Below are positions 59,824 to 64,000 of a stretch of 64,000 nt of DNA, one piece after another (the first letter of the stretch is position 1; each line of letters starts with the position of its first letter). The notes beneath the pieces were generated by a model that was not told where the DNA came from, ran no database searches, and saw only the letters and a program-made list of their open reading frames with translations. The stretch is from CALOFP01 sp942492635 (lineage in GTDB: Bacteria; UBP6; UBA1177; CALOFP01). A program made the translations under genes and the position numbers. Location of the stretch: positions 744,001-808,000 of the forward strand of contig CALOFP010000002.1 in the NCBI GenBank assembly GCA_942492635.1, written 5' to 3'.

Positions 59824-60749
59824 ATCGATTCTCCTTCGTTATATTCAATAAATAGATCTTCCTTATGTTCGATCAGCCACCTTGCCTTTCGCTGGCTTAT
59901 GGTGTTCTGGAGACGGTTTTCCAGTATTTTATCGGGATCGATCGCAAGGGCTTTGTTGAGAAGCTCCTCAAACTCCCTGCCGTTTTGATTTTTTACGCAG
60001 ACCGTAGATGCAAGCGAAATGTATGGAGAGGCCTTTTCTCCTTTTGAGATGGATAGGGCCGCCTTGAAGTGGTCTCTTGCCTTTTTCTCGCTTCCGCCCA
60101 TGCTGGCGGGAATACTGCCGTAGTATGAGATGAAAAGTTCGTGTGCTGCGCCTCCCATGAACATCGGATCGAGTTCCAGAACTCTTTCCAGGAATCTGAC
60201 GGCGGTGCCGGTTCCCATTGACAGTTCCATGTCCAACGGGGATGTTGCAAAGGCTCCTAGAAGACCGGCGGCACTCCAGTAGAGGTAGGGTACATCATCC
60301 TTTTCCAGAAGAGCCAACGCCTTTTCGATCTTTCCCTCTTTCATAAGTTCGGCAAAACGGGGGCGTTTAAGCTCAATTCCCTTGATTACGTAGTTCCTGC
60401 CGCGAAGGTACAGTTTTTTAGCCCTCTTTTTAAGTCTCTGCTGTTCCCTGAAACGACTGTCATCCATAAGTTCAGCCTCTCCATGAATAAAGAGGTTCGA
60501 ATAGATTATAAAGCTGCTTCCTGTTGAAAGGTGAAGGTCGTAGCGATCCTTCCTCTGGTCCAGCATCGATTCGTACATCTTGAGGATGAAGGGAAATGCG
60601 TCAGCAAGCAGTTCGGGATCGTTTTCGCCCATGAAAACTGTGCTCTCTCCAGAAGCCGTCATGGCATCGGCGGCCATGTCGACGGCGATTCTTTTCACAG
60701 AACATGATGTAATCAAAAACAGAAAAATAGGGATAGCTAAAAATCTCAT
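59820..60749 (-). CDS. tatT: TatT-like TPR lipoprotein associated with the TRAP system
   Basis: The 309-residue protein has a lipoprotein signal ending ITSCSVKR and helical repeats of TPR type (LLADAFPFILKMYESMLDQR, FLERVLELDPMFMGGAAHEL, ARDHFKAALSISKGEKAS, LNKALAIDPDKILENRLQNT). It resembles TatT (Tp0956) of Treponema pallidum, a trimeric TPR protein that docks with the TRAP binding protein. Being first in the operon with DctP and QM supports the assignment. It probably tethers the binding protein at the membrane and may hand over ligand. Confidence 0.82.
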   Translation of the reverse strand: MRFLAIPIFLFLITSCSVKRIAVDMAADAMTASGESTVFMGENDPELLADAFPFILKMYESMLDQRKDRYDLHLSTGSSFIIYSNLFIHGEAELMDDSRFREQQRLKKRAKKLYLRGRNYVIKGIELKRPRFAELMKEGKIEKALALLEKDDVPYLYWSAAGLLGAFATSPLDMELSMGTGTAVRFLERVLELDPMFMGGAAHELFISYYGSIPASMGGSEKKARDHFKAALSISKGEKASPYISLASTVCVKNQNGREFEELLNKALAIDPDKILENRLQNTISQRKARWLIEHKEDLFIEYNEGESM

Positions 60750-60948
60750 AGTTTTCAGACCTCAATCTACTTTTTACCGCGCGATTCTAATACAGAGACC
60801 ATGGAAAAGTCAATTATTCATTAATGGTTTAGTCAATAAAAAGTTGGATAATATTAAATTTATCTAAAAAATTTTGTTGTCTTCCACAGACGATAGGCGT
60901 CCGAGCATCTGTTGTTTTGTCGATATGGACAATAGATTCGAAAATGTA

Positions 60949-62958
60949 CTAGAACTCTTCAAATTCGGCATCGTCGAAAAAGAGATCCTCAGGTTTCTTT
61001 TCTGCAGTTTTGTTTACCTGAGCTGTTGGTTTGTGCGCGGGTTTTGACTTGAGTTTAACTCTCTCCGGTTTGGTCGATCTGATCGATTGCACAGCTTTTG
61101 TTCTGTTGAAATTTCCGTTTTCTTCAACTTCAAATTGATCCACATCTGAGTCCAGTTTATCCGAAAGACCGGAAAGCTGCTCCGATAGTGAGGCCAGTTC
61201 CTCCACAAGGGATGCATTCCTCTGCGTCACCTCGTCCATCTGGGTGACAGCAGAGTTTATCTGCTCGATTCCTGCTGCCTGCTCGGTGCTCCTCTGCTCC
61301 ATCTGTTCAACTTCGACACTGGCGGCGTGGATCCGCTCTGTAACCTTGAGGAGAGTCTCAGTGGTCTTTTTCCCGAAATCAACGGCTTTGAAGATGTTGG
61401 TATCGTTGTCCTGAATCAGGTTTTTTATCTCCGATGCGGCATCGGAAGAACGTGTTGCAAGAGTTCTTACTTCGTGAGCCACTACAGCGAATCCTTTACC
61501 CTCTTCTCCTGCACGGGCTGCCTCAACCGCGGCATTGAGGGATAGAAGATTTGTCTGGAAAGCAATGTCGTTGACAACATCCACAATTTCGCGGATTTTA
61601 TCCCCGGATGCCTTTACATTGTCCATAACTTTTTCCATGTCGTGGAGCATCTGGGAACCGGCGCTGGCATCGTTTGCCGTTCTTGTTACCATTTTAGCTA
61701 TATCGTGAGAGTTTTCGGCACTCTCTTTAATCGATGATGTTATCTGCTCGATCGAAGCGGCCGTCTCTTCAAGAGAACTCGCAATCTCCTGAGTCGATGA
61801 GGCGAGCTGGTTGTTTCCCGATGAGAGTTCGTTTGCGGAGTTGTGAACGTTTGCCGACGATGCTTTTATTGAGTTGACCAGTTCCTCGATCTTATTGAGG
61901 AAGTTGTTGAAGTGGTCGGAGAGTTTGCCGAACTCGTCAACACTGTTTACTTTCATCCTGTGAGTCAGATTAATCTTTCCGTTTCCTAAAATATCTTCAA
62001 AGCGATCTGCGAAATGGTTGATAGGTTTTCCGACAAGCTTTCTTACAAGCATAATTACTGTGATTACGAGTAACAGCAGATTGATGATTCCGATAAAGAG
62101 AACTTCCTTTGTAACTCTGTCGGCTGAGGCGAAAAGCTCATGTTCGTATGCCGTCATGAATATTGACCAGTCCATAATCTCGTTTGTAATGTAAACGCCT
62201 AATTTATAGCTGCTGTCCGCCTCCCAGAAGTAGCGTGTATAACCGTTTTTCCTTGTTCGAACTTCCTTGACTCTGGGGTTGGAGGACATGTCTTTCAGCA
62301 TGTCGATATTTTTCGGATGGTACAGATATCGGCTGGCCGAGTCTATCATGACGGCGTAGCCTGATTCTCCGATTTTCATTTTTTTCAGGAACATGTCGGT
62401 AAACTTCTCAAGGTATATGGAAGTTACAACCATGCCCGTAATTCGGGTTCCCTCACGGATAAGGTGGGAGATGCAGAAAACCGGTTTTTTTGAAGCTGGT
62501 GATATGTAGGGCAGCTTCTCTATGAACCTGTCTTCACCGGTCTTGAGAATTGAGGCGAATCCGAAATTCTTGAGATCCATACCGATTACTTCCGGATTGG
62601 GGCTTGCAACAACAACTCCCTCCCTGTTTGAAACAAAGATGTTTTCGTATTCGTTGTAGGTCCTGAGATAGGAGGCCAGCAGTTTGTTCGCCTCTTCATT
62701 TTTCCCGTCCCTGATTGCCGATCTGAATGTGTCTATGTCGGAAAGGGCATCAACCAGATCTACTCTCTCGTCTATCCAGTTGTTCAGGGCTTCATTGACA
62801 CCCGTGGCGATGTGCTGCGCATCATCTTTAACCATTGACCGCACATTCTTCCTGAATGAAGAAATTGTTCGATAGCTCATGAAGGCCAGTAGAACAACAC
62901 TGACCGTGCAGATGGAGAGTAGCAGCTTTCCTGCAACTCCCAGATTCTTGATTTTCAT
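60949..62958 (-). CDS. Methyl-accepting chemotaxis protein with dCache sensor
   Basis: The start is ATG 62958, preceded by GGGAGGG (an earlier in-frame start would lack it). The 669 residues have a first helix (LLLSICTVSVVLLAFMSY), a double-cache periplasmic domain (about 40-280; NEYENIFVSNREGVVVASPN, IGESGYAVMID), a second helix (LFIGIINLLLLVITVIMLV), HAMP, and a signalling hairpin with tip VVNDIAFQTNLLSLNAAVEA. The C-terminal tail is long and basic, ending PEDLFFDDAEFEEF, without a CheR pentapeptide. It is unlike the receptor at 36573 except in the signalling part. Confidence 0.92.
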   Translation of the reverse strand: MKIKNLGVAGKLLLSICTVSVVLLAFMSYRTISSFRKNVRSMVKDDAQHIATGVNEALNNWIDERVDLVDALSDIDTFRSAIRDGKNEEANKLLASYLRTYNEYENIFVSNREGVVVASPNPEVIGMDLKNFGFASILKTGEDRFIEKLPYISPASKKPVFCISHLIREGTRITGMVVTSIYLEKFTDMFLKKMKIGESGYAVMIDSASRYLYHPKNIDMLKDMSSNPRVKEVRTRKNGYTRYFWEADSSYKLGVYITNEIMDWSIFMTAYEHELFASADRVTKEVLFIGIINLLLLVITVIMLVRKLVGKPINHFADRFEDILGNGKINLTHRMKVNSVDEFGKLSDHFNNFLNKIEELVNSIKASSANVHNSANELSSGNNQLASSTQEIASSLEETAASIEQITSSIKESAENSHDIAKMVTRTANDASAGSQMLHDMEKVMDNVKASGDKIREIVDVVNDIAFQTNLLSLNAAVEAARAGEEGKGFAVVAHEVRTLATRSSDAASEIKNLIQDNDTNIFKAVDFGKKTTETLLKVTERIHAASVEVEQMEQRSTEQAAGIEQINSAVTQMDEVTQRNASLVEELASLSEQLSGLSDKLDSDVDQFEVEENGNFNRTKAVQSIRSTKPERVKLKSKPAHKPTAQVNKTAEKKPEDLFFDDAEFEEF

Positions 62959-63395
62959 TGTTTTCCCTCCCAACAGAATAAAGAACCAAATTGAGGAATA
63001 TTACACCAGTAGTAAATATATGCAAATTAATGGTAGGTTTAAATTCTACAACTTAGACAAATATTAAACGCAATGAGTAATTGTAAAAGATGCAGATGGG
63101 AATGTTTTTTAAAAATTTGAAATTTTGAAAATGGTTTCTTTGGAAAAATCTTCCCTCTGTTATTTCAGGTGATTGAAAAATTCTGAAGCAGATATTTTAG
63201 ATCATGGTTGTTGGTGGTGGTAAAAAAATGTATAAAAAAGATTTTCAATATTTGTTTGAAAAAGTCAGTGTTTTCCAAGTGTTTTACTTTTGATTTATTT
63301 AAAACGGTGTTTAGCCCAGCCATCTTCTTGAAAATATTGTAAAAGTTGGTTTTCGGTGTATAATTGCATCGCAGTTTTTTATACATGAGGAAGGA
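62959..63395. other. 437-base divergent intergenic region
   Basis: AT-rich, no gene. It holds the start region of the chemoreceptor on one side and a promoter for the synthetase-like gene on the other (63337-63364). GAGGAAGG precedes ATG 63396. Confidence 0.45.
63337..63364 (+). promoter_or_regulatory. Promoter of the acyl-CoA synthetase-like gene
   Basis: TTGTAA (63337-63342) and a perfect TATAAT (63359-63364), 16 bases apart and 31 bases before the ATG. Confidence 0.55.
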
Positions 63396-64000
63396 ATGCT
63401 TAAGGAAAATCTGGTAAGAAAATTGGAAGGTTCTATAAGAAAACAGTGGGCAAATCCATCCCTCGGTGATTACCGGGGAAAAGCATACAGCTACGGTGAG
63501 GTCGGAGGAAGGATCCTCCGGATGCACCACCTCTTTTCAGCACTTGGGATAGAGAAGGGTGACAAGGTTTCCGTTCTGGGAAGAAATTGCGCCAACTGGG
63601 CAGTAACCTATCTTGCAACCGTAAGTTACGGCGCCGTAATCGTTCCCATTCTTCCGGATTTCAAGCCGAGTGAAGTGCATCACATAGTAAACCACAGCGA
63701 TTCGAGACTGCTTTTCGTCGCGGACAACATTTTTGACAATATTGACGAGGAGAAGATGACCGGACTCAAGGCGATTTTCTCTTTGGGCAGTATGGAGCTG
63801 CTGTTCTCTGCCGGCAATGAGACTGACTCACTCGTAGGTAACTCAAAGACAGGCTATGTCGAGAGTTACGGACATATTGAGGCCGAGAATTTCACACTTC
63901 CGGAAGTTGAAAACAGTGAACTCGCGGCAATTGTATACACTTCGGGAACAACAGGCTTCTCCAAGGGGGCAATGCTTTCCCACAATGCACTCATTGCGAA
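63396..64000 (+). CDS. AMP-forming acyl-CoA synthetase/ligase, N-terminal part (cut by window edge)
   Basis: ATG 63396 follows GAGGAAGG. About 201 codons are visible to the window end without a stop. The N-terminal part matches the ANL superfamily: an early SLGDYRGKAYSYGEVGGRIL segment, LGIEKGDKVSVLGRNCANWA, and the phosphate-binding loop IVYTSGTTGFSKGAMLSHNA. The type of start and the Tyr-Gly-Ala-Val-Ile-Val context resemble long-chain fatty acyl-CoA synthetases. The acyl specificity region lies outside the window. Confidence 0.88.
   Translation, partial: MLKENLVRKLEGSIRKQWANPSLGDYRGKAYSYGEVGGRILRMHHLFSALGIEKGDKVSVLGRNCANWAVTYLATVSYGAVIVPILPDFKPSEVHHIVNHSDSRLLFVADNIFDNIDEEKMTGLKAIFSLGSMELLFSAGNETDSLVGNSKTGYVESYGHIEAENFTLPEVENSELAAIVYTSGTTGFSKGAMLSHNALIA

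Overview
The window comes from a Gram-negative (diderm) bacterium of moderate GC. The signs are RND tripartite efflux, lipoprotein signal peptides, a periplasmic TRAP system of the TPAT type and two cache-type chemoreceptors. Many secreted proteins carry acidic Asp/Ser linkers and CGNGxxDxGExCD cysteine modules, a style familiar from Myxococcota/deltaproteobacteria-like lineages and some uncultured phyla. The sequence alone does not fix the phylum. No rRNA, tRNA or CRISPR array was recognised.

Layout. 1-5607: copper/silver-type efflux operon (TolC-like end, CusB with heavy-metal-binding domain, CusA, DUF3347 protein). 5608-9005: IS91-family element copy 1 with its own tyrosine recombinase, nested in an older, internally deleted, opposite-facing relative. 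9006-13953: histidine-rich lipoprotein, secreted agmatine-deiminase-like protein, Met/Gly/His-rich Spy-like protein, methyltransferase, VOC protein and two small paralogous membrane proteins. 14570-16183: SulP transporter. 16579-19721 (minus): two glycosyltransferases of lipid-linked sugar type. 20251-27057: a tight four-gene operon (YidC-sulfatase fusion, CDP-glycerol-type phosphotransferase, opine-dehydrogenase-like protein, cytidylyltransferase-PLP enzyme fusion) that looks like a pathway for a phospho-decorated surface polymer. 27225-29034: RtcB and Hsp20. 29178-32444: arsR-arsP-thioredoxin-arsF-arsG arsenical resistance. 32469-36024: TrmB regulator, secreted S33-type hydrolase, exported nitroreductase. 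36573-38495: chemoreceptor. 39185-54087: exoprotein region with a 1907-residue EGF/FN3/beta-propeller lipoprotein, two paralogous Kazal-like secreted proteins, a protein that is about half methionine, a three-repeat Cys-rich protein and an IS21-family insertion. 54412-56835 (minus): IS91-family copy 2. 57014-60749 (minus): TRAP transporter with TatT partner. 60949-62958 (minus): second chemoreceptor. 63396-64000: start of an acyl-CoA synthetase-like gene.

The strongest candidates for something undescribed are two. The first is the all-methionine hydrophobic protein at 47404-47925, which has its own ribosome-binding site and a rho-independent terminator 40 bases after its stop. The second is the surface-polymer operon at 20251-27057, which combines two unusual gene fusions with an opine-dehydrogenase-like enzyme. 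The mobile elements also repay attention: both IS91-type copies share a frameshift at an A7 tract in the recombinase, with the catalytic end intact in the -1 frame and ending in an ATGA overlap with the transposase.
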